From NCBI GenBank assembly GCA_008921705.1, contig VFFE01009068.1, positions 3,667,017-3,731,016 of the forward strand: a stretch of 64,000 nt of DNA, given 5' to 3'. Positions 50,071-62,900 of the stretch are shown here, piece by piece; position 1 is the stretch's first letter, and every line of letters starts with the position of its first letter. The notes under the pieces were generated by a model. It ran no database searches, was not told where the DNA came from, and worked only from the letters and a program-made list of their open reading frames with translations. A program made the translations under genes and the position numbers. The stretch is from Burhinus oedicnemus (Eukaryota; Chordata; Aves; Charadriiformes; Burhinidae).

Positions 50071-53000
50071 AGGCATCCTTTGTAAATGTAATTAAAAAAT
50101 AAATTGATGTTTACTGGACTTTAATCTGCTTCCTCAGGCTTTTTTTTTTCTTTTTTTTCCTAGGGGGTACAAAATAGGATACGGACTATAATTGATTTAA
50201 TTTCTGTGTTTTGCTTGTTTGTTTTGGAAAGGTCTGATTATTTCAGTGCTGGAAAAGGTTTGAGTATTTGGGGGTTTTATCTTAACCCCAGCTACATGCA
50301 TTTTGAATAAAATATTTTGATTTTATCTCCCTCAGTTCCAAAGCACACACACAGAAATCTACCATACACAGTACAAATTGCATGAAACAATTGTTCCATT
50401 TGAAGTATCTATAATAACTGCCATGGAGAGGCTATAAGGGATTCTAGCTCTCCAGAATTATGTGAAGTATACAAGTATTGAACCTTTATTCTTTCCTCAA
50501 CATACAGGAAAAGTGAACACTCATAGCCTTACTGCATCCATGTTTTGTTCCTTCAGATCCCAAAGCCTTGGAGTACAACTGATCCCCTTCTCCACTAAAC
50601 CCTGAAAGCCAGATCAGCTAGCTCTCTGTTTTTCCTCTCTACATTTATATAACATATGAAAGATTATTTTTTTTCTGGTTTAACAGAACATCAACACTGG
50701 TGCTGCAGAACAAATAATTCTTTAGGGGGGAAAATGAGAAATGCTGATTTCCATGCATACAATTCACAACTATTTTTTTAAAAAACAAGTTTTAACCATC
50801 AACCATGTAGAACTTCCTTCTATACAGTGTGAAGGAAATGACATAAAGGGTTATTGGTTACTTTGCAAGCTATGTCCTGCATAACTTCTTTTGCCCTTCT
50901 TACTCAATGCCAATTTCATCTTTGAGATAGAGAGTTGAGAGCAACACTTTCATAATGCAGAGCAATTCTGCATTGCACGAAGTGTTTTTTGTTGATGTTG
51001 TAGGGAGACCATAATAGAAGGCCTCAGGTCAGTGGAATGTGAATTAATTGTTTCTGCAGATAGTTAGTCCTAATATATTTTATGCAGTGCGTTCAGCATG
51101 CAGAGAACACGTATGAACTTTTCAGAAAGCCTTTCATATTCAAATCAGGTAAACATCAAGCTATATACATTCATGAATACAGCAGTAATTACCATGCTCT
51201 AAGGACATGTTGAAATGACATTATCACTTGTCAGCAGGATACCACTGGCTGCTGTCATTGACAATTTACATTTAGCATCAATGTTAAATAGTCTGCTTAT
51301 TAGTTTGTTAATGACCCGAAAAAATCAATGATTTAAAATACTTTAGGATATAGAATGTTACCTTATAGCTTTGGCGGATAGATAAGATCAGCCTCAGAAA
51401 GCAGTGTATACACAATAAAGTCTTAATTCAAAATTATGGATCAGTTATTAGGAATAGATTGCACCCACAGTAGGAAAATGAGATGATGATCATAAAAACC
51501 AGAGAAAAATAATGGTATAACACTAGTTAATCAAAGAGTATTAGAAGAGAAGATCAGCACAGTCAGTTCCATTCCTTTGCTAATACAAGACTTCTAATAG
51601 ACAAGAAAACGTTTTACAGAACCCTGAATAGCTTGTTTTATTATCCATGGATTGTCTTGTCTGAGGTGGCAGGTCTCCATCTTTCTATGGCAGACAAATC
51701 CAGAAAAACAGTACTGATAATGAAGAAAAGAGTTTAATGAAACAATGTCATGATAGCATTTCGAAAGGAGATGGTTGTTTGGGATCTTTTTCCCATTTAA
51801 TGATAAATAAAATTGGTTTGGCCTTCTCCAGTGAAACAAAAACATAGTAGTGTCTGAATCCATTGATTTTAAACCTCTTCTATTCTTAGGGAATACTACC
51901 AGATCTGAAAGCAGCATTTCCAATGCGTCCTGTACCTGGTTACTTTGCAGTTACTTTGATTGTGCAAAGATTACGCATGTGCAATAGTAAGTTTTCCACA
52001 TGGGTTTTGCCCTGACTCGATCTGCCTTAACACACACTAAATACTATCTCAGGCACAAATACGCTGAGCCAGAATTAACTATTTTTATTCCCAGGTTCAC
52101 CCACTTTCAAGAAATTCTTCATAGATTCCTCTTCAGTATATTTTTTATTTCAGGATTTTGAAAAGCATATAGCACTTCTGCTCAAAGAGAGATGATTGGA
52201 GATTTTAGAATCTTAGAGCAGACGAGTTATATCTGAGCTGCTACAGGAACAGCAGGGAAAAAAAGATATCTGCAGAACTTCGTCTTCACTTTTCAAAGCG
52301 GTAGGAAACTGGTATTGGAGGTGAACCAAATTTGAAAAATTCAACAAAAAAACCATTTGCTCACCCATGCAACACAGAGACATTCCTATCAGAACCACCC
52401 TACAGATATGGGTAGAATTTAGAACAAGGAATACATCTAGAGTGGGTCTAGGGAACCGTAAGTTTTTGCATTAACATAATTCAAACTATTCACCGTGGAA
52501 AAAAGATGTTACAACTTCTAGTGTTGCTGTCTGTGGGAGGAGAAAACCTTGTGGGATTTATCTTCTATAGACTTTGATGTGGCTGTCACAGGGACATATT
52601 TGACTTTGTCCAAATGGTCTAACTCTCTGTAACTAGCGGTACTCTCTCCAGTGGATAAATCATGTTTGCCATTCAAAACTGATGCTTACTTTTTGTATGT
52701 ATGGCCTGTTACTTTGAAAGTGTGTCTGCTGTGTGCATATATAGCAAGATAGATGATAAATAGAAGAAAGCAAATACTATGGATATAAGATTCCCTAGAT
52801 GTGTTTATTCTGGCTAATACTAGGGATTTCAAAAGAGAACAACCTGGAAATATCAATAGTATTTTGCAATAAAATGCTTTGCACCAAGTTTCCCCAAGGT
52901 ATTGTTAACCCTTAGATCTGCAACAAAAGACAGAACTCAAGTAGCAAAATCAGATTCTTCCTGTTTTCAGCTACCTCCAGAAAGAAGAAAAAGTAAACAA

Positions 53001-54097
53001 AAGGTTTTCCTTTATGGTACCATGTCACACGTGGGCAAAATTAAAATCTACAAATACCTAGAAGTCCTTGACTGTTGGAATCCCCTTCACAGGATACACT
53101 GCCAGCTATTTGGTTTTATTACCCTTTAGAGAATAGGTTACCAGCTACTCAATTTTTTGTCATATAGCCTTCAAAATCTCAACCTGAAATAAGGAGTTTG
53201 AGGCTGATCTGTGATGTTAAAGATATGTATCTTAGCCCATCATCATTTGGACAGTGTGTTGCTTAACTTAATCTTAAGGTTGATCTACATACAAGAGCTA
53301 CATTTTTCATACAAGCTGCAGTGAAGGCTCTTAGAAGAAAGTTAACATCGGTAGACACACGGTGGCATTAATTTGCAGAGAAACTGCCATTTATTTCACT
53401 ATGATGTAGATGCCATGTATAATTGGAGCCTAGGTTCTTCATCCATATATATGTGTATAGAGAAGAACAGGTAAATGAAGGATGTATCCAACACCAAAGA
53501 AGGACCATATGAGTGACAGTAATCAAGTGGCTCAGTCCAGGGAAAAAATTAGTATAGATAACTTCCTTAGTGGCCTTTATTGGTAACTATCAATTTATAG
53601 TAACTCTGAGAATTCACATTCCAAAACAAGGACCCTCTGTTTGCCAATGTGTGCCAACTTAGTGCAATGACCTGATCTTGGCAAATCTCACAGGTTTTTG
53701 ATTCCTTGTGCTTTATGGGAATGTAAAGGGGAATAACTTTTAGCAAAGTTTAATAATGTCATAAGGACATGAAGAATTTTAGCTTGAGGAAGAAACAACT
53801 AAGGAAAAATATACGTTTAGTCTTCCATTACCCAAAGATAGAATAAGGGAAGACAAAACCAGGGTCTAATCAACAGTGCACAGTGCAGAAGACAAAAGGC
53901 AAGTCACAAGTTGCAGCTGGGAAAGTTCTGACTGGACAGAAGGAAAAAGCGTATCACTGTGACGGAGCTCAGATGCTGGAGCAAGTGCACAGGCCAAAAA
54001 AACATTGGCAAATTTTGCACAAGTTATCAGTTCTGTGTTGAGGGATATAAACACAGCTATATTTTGCTTCTTTTTGCACATATATGAGGTTTATTCT
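50071..54097. other. Unique AT-rich non-coding DNA
   Basis: No gene recognised. It contains poly-T tracts around 50140-50160 and a candidate conserved non-coding block at 51181-51330 (see findings). Confidence 0.6.
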
Positions 54098-54222
54098 TGT
54101 CGCGGTTTAACCCCAGCTGGCAACCAGAACCACGCAGCCGCTTGCTCACTCCCCCCGGCTGGGATGTAGGAGAGAATCAGAAGAGTAAAAGTGAGAAAAC
54201 TCATGGGTTGAGATAAAGACAG

Positions 54223-54228
54223 TTTAAT
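54223..54228 (-). terminator. LTR polyadenylation signal ATTAAA
   Basis: Minus-strand ATTAAA within CTATTAAACTGT, about 185 bases downstream of the TATA box, matching the conserved position in this LTR family. Confidence 0.6.
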
Positions 54229-54410
54229 AGGTAGAGCAAAAGCCACGCACACAAGCAAAGCAAAAGGAGGAATTAACTCACCACTTCCCATCGGCAGACA
54301 GGTGTTCAGCCATCTCCAGGAAAGCAGGGCTCCATCAGGTGTAACGGTTACTTGGGAAGAGAAACGCCATCACTCCGAATGTCCTCCCCTTCCTTCTTCT
54401 TCCCCCAGCT

Positions 54411-54417
54411 TTATATA
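54411..54417 (-). promoter_or_regulatory. TATA box of the minus-strand LTR
   Basis: Minus-strand TATATAA inside GCTCAGTATATAAAGCTGGG, preceded by the family core ACTGACCAAAGGGATATTCC. Transcription would run toward lower coordinates. Present-day activity is unknown. Confidence 0.6.
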
Positions 54418-54680
54418 CTGAGCGTGACATCATATGGCATGGAATATCCCTTTGGTCAGTTGGGGTCAGCTGTCCAGTTTGTGTCCCCTCCCAACTTCTT
54501 GTGCATTCCCAGCCTACTTGCTGGCAGGGCAGTGTGAGGAGCAGAAAAGGCCTTGACTGTCTCTCAACAACCAAAAACATCAGTGCACTATCCACAGTGC
54601 TTCTCATCCCAAATCCAAAACGTAGCACTGCCCCAGCTGCTACCAAGAAAATTAACTCAACTGCAGCTGAAACCACAACA

Positions 54681-54893
54681 ATTCTCTTCCTCAAATTCCA
54701 TTTTCCTCCCACTGTATTGTCTTCCCTGTCAGCACTGGGGAGTATCAGTATTTGGGTCTTCAGTGAGTGATCCAAGTTTTCAGTCTTTTGCCCAACTTCT
54801 AAAGCTTTCTGCTGAAGTATTTTGCTGTGCTAGTGGGTTATGCATTTGAAGAATGAACCTTTTAGTCTGTGTTAATAGAGGGTTTAACATTCT
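54681..54893. other. Short unique spacer
   Basis: Sequence between the LTR and the old CR1 tail. Nothing recognised. Confidence 0.6.
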
Positions 54894-55030
54894 TAAGAAT
54901 GCAAGAGTGACCATACTAGCTCACATCAAATACCCATCTTGTCCAGCATCCTGTCTCCGAAAATGGCCACAGGAAATCTCCAGGGAAGAGTTAAAGAACA
55001 AGGGAAACATACAGTATGAGGAACAAGGAA
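54894..55030 (-). mobile_element. Ancient CR1-like LINE, 3' tail
   Basis: On the plus strand the segment reads GTGACCATACTAGCTCACAT, then CCATCTTGTCCAGCATCCTG, then TCTCCGAAAATGGCCA, then AGGGAAGAGTTAAAGAACA. This follows the well-known inverted 3' end of older reptilian and avian CR1 (ggccatactgggtcagac, ccatctagcccagtatcctg, tctccgacagtggcca, and so on). The TTCTTAAGAATG at its start resembles the degraded terminal microsatellite of that element. It is non-coding 3' UTR. The LTR at 54098 inserted about 210 bp away, not inside it. Confidence 0.75.
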
Positions 55031-56811
55031 AGCATACAGCTTATATACCAGAATACTTTCCAAAATTCTAACAAGTTGTGTCTCAGATCTTTTCAGCCAA
55101 AGCAAATGCCTTTATATTTGAGTATATTTTTCTTCCATGAAAATGGAATTCATCTTATCATTAGACAGCACTCTTACATAGATTAGACTGCATAAACATA
55201 TCAACCCTGGTTTTGTTTTTGTTTTTGTTTTTTTTTCCTCATAAAAGTTTTCCTAACTTCAGCCTTTGGGTCTTTGCACACCTTCTTTATGTTGTGCTTT
55301 TCACACACCATGGATTAGTATTAGAATACTAGATAAAGCAATAAAGAAGCACAGCACAAGAAGCTATTTGAGGAATTACGAAGCGTTTTCAAATGCAGAG
55401 TGAGTTCTAACGAATGCTTCATGATTTTTCTGGGAAGAATGCAGCATTACAGAAAAAAGAACATATCCTGTATCATTACCAGGTTTTGGCTCCTCTGCAT
55501 CACCGCCTTTCCTCTGTACTCCTAAAGCTCTATCATATTGGATAAAACTGGCACAACCCCACTGTGCTGAGAACTTCAGTGTTGGCTCAGAGGAAATTCC
55601 AGTCAAAGGCCCAAATCCTTATTAGTGCATAGATATGAATATACAAAGCAATGAAAAATTTGTAGCAACAAGGTGAGCTATCTAACTTTAGGTTACAGAA
55701 GCAAAGTCAAATCATTTTTTCACAAGCAAGAGTTCCTTCCTCAGTCCTTTCCATATCTCCTTTAATGGTCCAGACCCCAATTTGGATAGGGACTCATTTA
55801 GAGCCCTGTATTATATGCAACATACTGGTGACAAGCAGACTGACAGACATAGTTAAAATCAGAAGTGACTGCAAATTTCCTGAAAAATGAGAAAGATCTG
55901 CTCCTCAGAACTCAAAGTTATTCACAACTACAGAGTGACTGCAACAAAACTTTCACTGGGAAGAGTTTCAGAATAAATTCAGGTAGGGCAAGAGCTTGAA
56001 TCTCGGCTCCTTGCAAGCACAGTGAACAACCCAATTTTGGCATGCTAGTCAGTGTGAAGGAGCTAGCATAGACAGTTAATGCAGAAAATAATATTTTATT
56101 TTTGCTTCCAACAATTTTCTTAAACCTTTGAAATGAACTCAGGCAAACTCTCTGATTTAACAGGAGACATTAGTATCAATGCATCCAATGGAATCTACAC
56201 AGTTAACAAATGATTGATATTTGTTCCGGTATCATTTAAGGTGTCATACTTTTCTATTCGAGAAACTAAGAATGACGGGAAAATAAGACCAACCCCACAA
56301 CCCAAATAAGTTCTTACATCAGATTTTGTAGCATCAGCGTGTTTTACACAATACAACAGAATTTTACATACAGACTTTTCAGCTAAAAATTTCCCAAGCT
56401 TTATCTTTATGCAGGTCATCATGATGTAATCTCTATTAGCCATCTCAGATGTGGGAGGAGAATGGCAGGTGCAGCTTAAAACAACATTAGTTTTTGTGGG
56501 TTTTTTTTAATTAAGAAAACTATACACAAGCACCATGAAATTATGTAGGTAGGTGCCACTTTGAATTCAAAGAAACCAAATACCAGAAAAAAGTATCTTG
56601 AAAGAGCCAGCTCATCTGCTATTAATAAAATGCCATCTGCCATTTTATGGTGCATATATAAACAGTAACAGATAGATGCCAAGGTAATTTAGAATTTCTA
56701 ACTGCAGCTAGGCCAGAGCTAATTTCATTGAAGGGATAAATGAGGAAGTCTCCCTTTGCCAACTGACAAATGTAATGATTCATGATTAATGAAATCTTTT
56801 CTCCTCCACAG
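55031..56811. other. Unique AT-rich non-coding DNA
   Basis: No gene recognised. A (GTTTTT)-type tract lies at about 55210-55238. Confidence 0.6.
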
Positions 56812-56931
56812 GCCTTTCCTTTAAACATTGTTATCAATGGAGTGAGGGAAACTGTACTTTCAGAAATGAGCAACGCAGAGAAAACAATCCAACCTTGGAT
56901 GAATTGGATCAAATTCTTACTGAAAGTCAGA
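56812..56931 (+). other. Exon-like segment, unproven
   Basis: A pyrimidine tract ending CTCCTCCACAG directly precedes 56812. An open stretch of exactly 120 bp (40 codons, phase 0) follows, and GTAAGCAGT follows at 56932, so acceptor and donor both fit splice consensus. The encoded peptide (starting AFPLNIVINGVRET) belongs to no family I recognise. The open frame also continues on both sides of the proposed exon. Acceptor-donor pairs like this arise by chance in long non-coding DNA, so this is a weak candidate for a coding or lncRNA exon. Confidence 0.15.
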
Positions 56932-59900
56932 GTAAGCAGTGATCAGAGAGCAAGTAGTTGCCTCTGCAGAATTCTAACACGATGTATTTTTCCAAATGTA
57001 ATTAGTAAATCTAAATCTGAGTGGAGCAAATTGAAAATTAATATTGAAAAATGTTTCTGTGATAGCAATTTTACATTTGATGGAGAGCTTCAAGGGTGGG
57101 AAAAAAAAATCCTTCAGCCTTGTTACGTATGAATTCTATCTTTACTCCATTTTCCTAAATCAAACCAATAAAGCAGCAATAAACAATTCTGAAGATTCAG
57201 AGTGTTTCTTTCTTTCAACTCTCAATTTTGTTCCTTCGTTTGGTAACATCTATCCCATCCTTTGCCTCTTAAGCAGGTTAACTAAGCATTTCTTTTTTTT
57301 AACAGATGTTTGTCCGACCTGTATTTAAAGCCTCCAAAGCAAAAGTTCTGTCTGCATCTAAACAACTTGCAGGGCTCACAATATTTACCATTTGAATTTG
57401 CCCCTTCCAATCCAAATTGTGGCAAGAGAGATTCAGTGGGAGATTCCAGTCTCTTTCAGCGTGGATGTAGTGGTGGAAACAGATCATCCATTCTTGTGGT
57501 TTAAGGAAGCCTCTTGTCTTCAAATCTACTCCTTTATTTCTTCTGTTCTCTTTCTTTCTCTTTTTCAGAATTGTGAACGATTTTTGCTGCAACGATGCTC
57601 TCCTTTCACCCAGGCTGATTTCTGCTTTCCAGTTCTCACTCATTCTTCCTAGCTGGAGATGTTTCCCCCCCACCCCCATCTCACGTATCAAGAACAGTGA
57701 ATGTCACATTCAAAGAACTTGCCTCTAGTTCACAGTGGATTTTCAAGACAGTTCAATGGTAAAGCTAATGCAATTCCTTTTAAGGTCAAGGCAAGTTTAT
57801 TACCAAGTCCAGTAGGTGCCCATTAGATGTTGAACTATCCTACCACCTCTCCTTTCTTCGAGATGTTACCCTCGAGAATTCAGACTCTATGCTTGGCAGA
57901 ACTATGTTCTGCTTCAACTTGAATGCAACTAACTTGACAGTATGTGTCATGAGAGTAAGAACTAACGGGTTTGTCATTTTGAACATGTAAAACCCACTGC
58001 TCTTCTATTTTAAGTCAGAAGAAAGCATAATGAAGAGTTTGATATTGGTATAAGTGATATTCATGAACAATTGCTATCACCCCTTTTAATTCAGTTTTAG
58101 CAGCCATCATCATAAAACATTTTAGTAAATATCACATTATGGACTTGAAGACAAAATTAGAAGACAAGTGTACAAGTTTCTTGATTTTATAGAGAAGCTA
58201 CATGAGCAGATACAGCTAAATCTTACCCACAAAGTACATTGTTCCCTCATAAACAGCATTTCGTCCCTTCAGGATCACTGTGCATAAGCAGTGGTCTAGA
58301 CTCTTGCCCACCTTAGGTTGCTCACATTGCAAAGGGATTTGGTCTTCTATAGATCACAGTCTCTAATAGAATGAGAAAATAGATGTGGTCACAAAAGGAG
58401 ATGATGTTAAAATAAAGTAAGAAGGATGGGTGTTGATGAACTGGGACTGCAAACATTAAAAACAGGATTAGTATTTGTAACAACCTGTATGACTGGGGAT
58501 TGATATGGTACGTACAAACACTTGATTAGTGAAAGATTATGTTATAAATAAAACTCCATATTATCCACTTAATTTGCACTGTGTTGCAAGACCAACAGCT
58601 GGAGATAAACTTAAGTCAGGAAATTGAGAACTGGCTTTCAGACACTCAAAAAGCTGGAAGGGAAAGAGAAATGGATTCCTTGTGCAGTCTTGTAGCTGCT
58701 GGAAACATAACATTACACAGAATCCCATTCAGTTTACGCTGTTGGGTTAATGGCCAAGATTTGAACTTGCAAAGACGGTTCAGATTGTGCTGCCAAAACA
58801 CCAAAGCTTTTGAATAAGTAGTCTGGATGATAGTGTTAGCATGCATGTGTTCATGTGTTAACATGTTCATGTGTTAACATGAACTCAAACAGCAGGAATT
58901 AGTCATAACAGAGGCAACATTAAAAGGGAGACTAAAGGACATTCTTCATAAGGGAGATCAGACACATCAAAAAGTGTATCAGTGATGAAGAAACCACTTC
59001 AAGCTTACTATAAACGTTTATTTTTTGCAGTTCCTACATGATTAAAAGCAGAGTTGTGCAGCACTCCAAATGTAAAATTGCTATTGATCTGATTGTGATT
59101 TTTTCTTGAGCAACATAAATCTTAAAGCGAAAAGATTATAAACAGATATGCTTGATAAACATTAGAGATACTTGTATGTCAAATTAATTTTCCATGTGTC
59201 TGTAATCCTCTATTCTAGACCACATGGCCAGAACAGCAAGAGAAATCAAGTCAACAACCAATATATGTGCCCTGCAAGGGTATTTTGGGCTTTTGTGGAA
59301 TGAATCTTTTCACCATCATCTTAAGAAATAAGTAAATTGGCATTGTTCCTGTACTATGAAAAATCCTGATGAAAATTTAGTTGTTAGGTTAGAACACTTC
59401 ACTTGAAGTTTCAGTATGTACATTGGAAAAGACATACAGTAACTGTCTTCTTATTCATAATTATACTTTGTATGAGCACTTCATGATAACTACTTCTATA
59501 ATCAGATTAAGAGGTCTGTAAACACTGTTTGCTTCATAATCTAATTTAAATGGCTTCTTTGGATTAAGTAGAAACTCAAAAGCCAGAAGAATTAAAACCA
59601 AAAGAATTCTACACTCAAGCAAGCTGAAACCTAATTACACTGAGAGACAATGCAAATTTTAATCTTTAAGGTTATATCCAAAACTAGTAGTAGTTACAGG
59701 ACAACTGGTTTTTTTAAGACCGAATTCAAATGTCCATCACTAAAAAAATACAAGCAATGCAAAGACAACCTATGTTTCAGAAAAGCAAGAAATTTTTCAT
59801 TTTGCTCTATTTGACCCATTTATGAGAGGCTGGATGTTTAAGGATAAACTTGTACAACTTGCAAACCATCTTGTGCGCAGAACATCAAATGTATGAGACC

Positions 59901-62900
59901 AACTAAAATAAATAAAAAATTAACATTGACACTGATACATGTAGCTCTATAAACGTATTTTTGGAAAAACATCACAGTACCTTTGTAATTAATACTGCAT
60001 CCCGACCCTGGTGGTCTGGTTTTGTAAAGCTATCATCAATTGCCAGGAGACAGAAGTAAACTAAGTAACTCTCCAGATATGTCCATCTGCAAAGATTCAG
60101 TGTTATCATCTATATCTCCTGAGTAACTACACAGTTAATTGACAAGGTGACCCATATGAAAATACAACACACAAAAAACAATATGAAGAAACATGAAACA
60201 TACTGTTAATTCATTAACCATTACTTATACCTAAAAGTGTACCATCTGAATGGCAGGAATTTACTTCAAATTAAAACATGGAACTTCAGTGCCACTAAAT
60301 AAGAATCGTCTTGTTCCATATTCAAAATAATAACATTTCAATATCAAGGAATAAAAGCAACTCTGAAGAGCTTAATTGCTGGAATCGTTCCAACACAGCT
60401 GTTCATTCCAAGGAGTCTTGAAACTGTTAACACTTATCTAAACAGGAAAACACCATGAAATAAAACTTTATTTACAAACTCACACTGCTGCAAAACTGAA
60501 CCCTCCTTAAACTTTCAGGTTTTGGCACTATTTCTCTTGAATGTTTGGCACAGTTTATTACAGTAACATGCAGTTCTGCAATTGTTGTTTCTCCCCATTT
60601 CAGCAAAAAGAGCCCAGAACTTCAAATGGAAATTATTGCAAATGGTCTACGAACCTCTGCCTGCAAAACACTAAAGAGAATAAATCTCCTACCCAGGTCT
60701 TTGTCATCCCAATTTAAAACACATTCATGGAAATCCTGACCAGGATTCAAGCAGGACCAAGGCCACAGACAACTAAGGTACAGATATTCATCTTGAAATA
60801 CTCTGAAATGAGTTGGGATGTGGCTGTTTATTTAGCCCTGTGCAAGTTTCTTGCCAACTTTAGCACAAGTATGCTGGTAATATGGCTAAAATAGAGCAAT
60901 TCAAAAGAGACAGTAGGCAATCCCCAAGAGGTCCAGGAAATTAGAACAGATTTGTCCTCTTATTTATGCTAGGGTAATGTAGAAAATAAGATCCAAGAGG
61001 TGGTTTCAATAACCACACAGCCTCCCTCCCCCCAGATTTTAATTTCTGAAGGCAGAGGACAAACATGTCATCCTTCTTTCTCTCTATTCTATTCTCATGC
61101 AAATGGCATGGAGTGTTTTCCTCTTAATTACCCACCTTCTCGCCAAAGCTGTCAAAAAAAAAAAAGCAGCTAACTTTTTCGATTTATTTTATTAAACTTT
61201 TATTATTCAAATTTATGGGAATCTTCAAGCCTAAATCCTCATTAGAGCTTATCAAATAATTAATGCTTCAGAAATTAACTAACTGAAACAACATGCACGT
61301 TCCTCATCCAATTAAGCAGATGGGTAATCCAGAGTGAAAAAAAACCCCACTAAAAAAAAGCTAGAACCCCTCTGCTGCATCCATGAAAGAAAAGCATAAG
61401 AACATAACATACAAAGCACGTTTAAGATTCAAATACAAAGCCCATGAAAGTGGACTATCCACTAAAGTGCTTAGCATATGAGGCGAAACAGGTGATATTC
61501 TCACTTTCACTGAAACATCACGTGCAGCTTTACAAAATTGTTATCCCTTGAAAAAGCAGTTAAAAATATTCCTCCTCTCCTTTTTTCTGTATTGCTGTTT
61601 AGAAATATGTGGCTCAACAGTTCAAAACAAGACATTCAAACACATTTAATAACTTAAAATTCCATTTGGGGAACATAACTATGTTAACTTTAACAAACCC
61701 TGTTCAAGTTCCCCATCAAATCAAAATTCTAAATTTTGAAAATAAAATTTACCTTCAAGACCATGAAAACCTGAAGTAAAGAGATAGCCAGTAAGCCTTG
61801 GAAGCAGTAGCTGAAGTAAGAATAACTAAACTTGGTTTACCAAGCTTCATTTCTACTTCCAAATGGTTTGAAGGCTCAGAACTGGGAGATTCATCTTGCC
61901 CTGGAGTTTCCCAGGACTGCAAATTCCTTACTGCCCACCTAGAAAGCCACGTGTTGTGGAGGCCCAGCTCTGGGGGTGGCCAAATGGTGGAAAGCCAGAA
62001 AGACTTCGGGAATTTTTGCCTGGGAAGATAGTATTGGAAGTTCACCCCAAGATGTTCAGACTCTGAAAGCTCAAGCTACTTAACTACTCGTCAAGCAGGC
62101 TCCCAAAAATTACGTTGCCTTGAGTGTATGAACATAAGATTATTACAAGTGGCATTTCTCTACAACAAAATTCAGACAAAAACAGGCATTAAAAAAAATT
62201 CCTTACAGTCCCACCAGTGTCCCTCTTCTAGTTGAGGCCTCCCTTTTATACACGTAAACAGCTGATGAAGTGATCATAATCTAGTGTAAGCCCAAGAGAA
62301 AGACCAAGCAGAATGTGGATTTTGGCTGTCTTCCACCTAGTCAGCGGCAAGAAAAGACTTGAAGCAGAAAATCTTACTATTCTGGCAAGGAGAAATCTCT
62401 TTTTTTTACCATTAAACATTTTTAGCTGATTTTCCAAGGGAAAATGTAAAACAAAAATGAACAAGAAATGCAGATAAAATTAGATTACCTGGAGACAGCT
62501 TTAATTTGTATAAAACCGTAAGAAGTTTTTATGTGACTGTTTAATCTTTTAACAGCTGCTTCTTTAAGTACTCATTTCCACTAAATATATCACATGTCAC
62601 CATACTTATGATCTTCCTAAAACAAAAGAACATCTTCTAAAATGACTATAGCTAGCAATATTAAAGTAACACCTACTGGCATCATTATATTTAAGTATCT
62701 GAAATAGACATTACTGTCAGCAGAATTTTTTTTAACCTTTCTCCCTTCTTTCCCTTACAAGAGGTTATTAGAGTTACTTCAGTGTCCTATGTCCTGTGAT
62801 AAAATACTAGAAATGAACTATTAAAATTGGCAATAAATACCCATCACCCATGAATTTAAGTTTCTCAGATCATTTATGTCCTTTAAAAATTGTGTTCAAA

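Larger units (their letters stand above)
54098..54680 (-). mobile_element. Solo LTR of an avian ERVL-type endogenous retrovirus
   Basis: Read on the minus strand, the element starts TGTTGTGGTTTCAGCTGCAG and ends GGGGTTAAACCGCGACA, the ends of an ERVL-type LTR group very common in neoavian birds. It is 583 bp long. It is flanked by perfect 5-bp duplications, ATTCT at 54093-54097 and ATTCT at 54681-54685, which mark the integration site exactly. A TATA box lies at 54411-54417 and an ATTAAA signal at 54223-54228 (both minus strand), so U3, R and U5 are in order. No internal retroviral genes are present, so it is a solo LTR. Open frames here, including the antisense 54335-54775 frame, are LTR sequence that happens to be open and not a gene. 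The intact duplication suggests a younger insertion than the LTR at 12762. Confidence 0.95.

Noticed and set aside
54335..54775. Antisense open frame of 146 codons
   Set aside because: Mostly inside the solo LTR, a non-coding element; the open frame is incidental.
57299..57691. Antisense open frame of 130 codons and a plus-strand acceptor-like site ending at 57305
   Set aside because: The plus-strand ATG frame after the acceptor stops within 30 codons. The antisense frame has no known relatives and overlaps other open frames.
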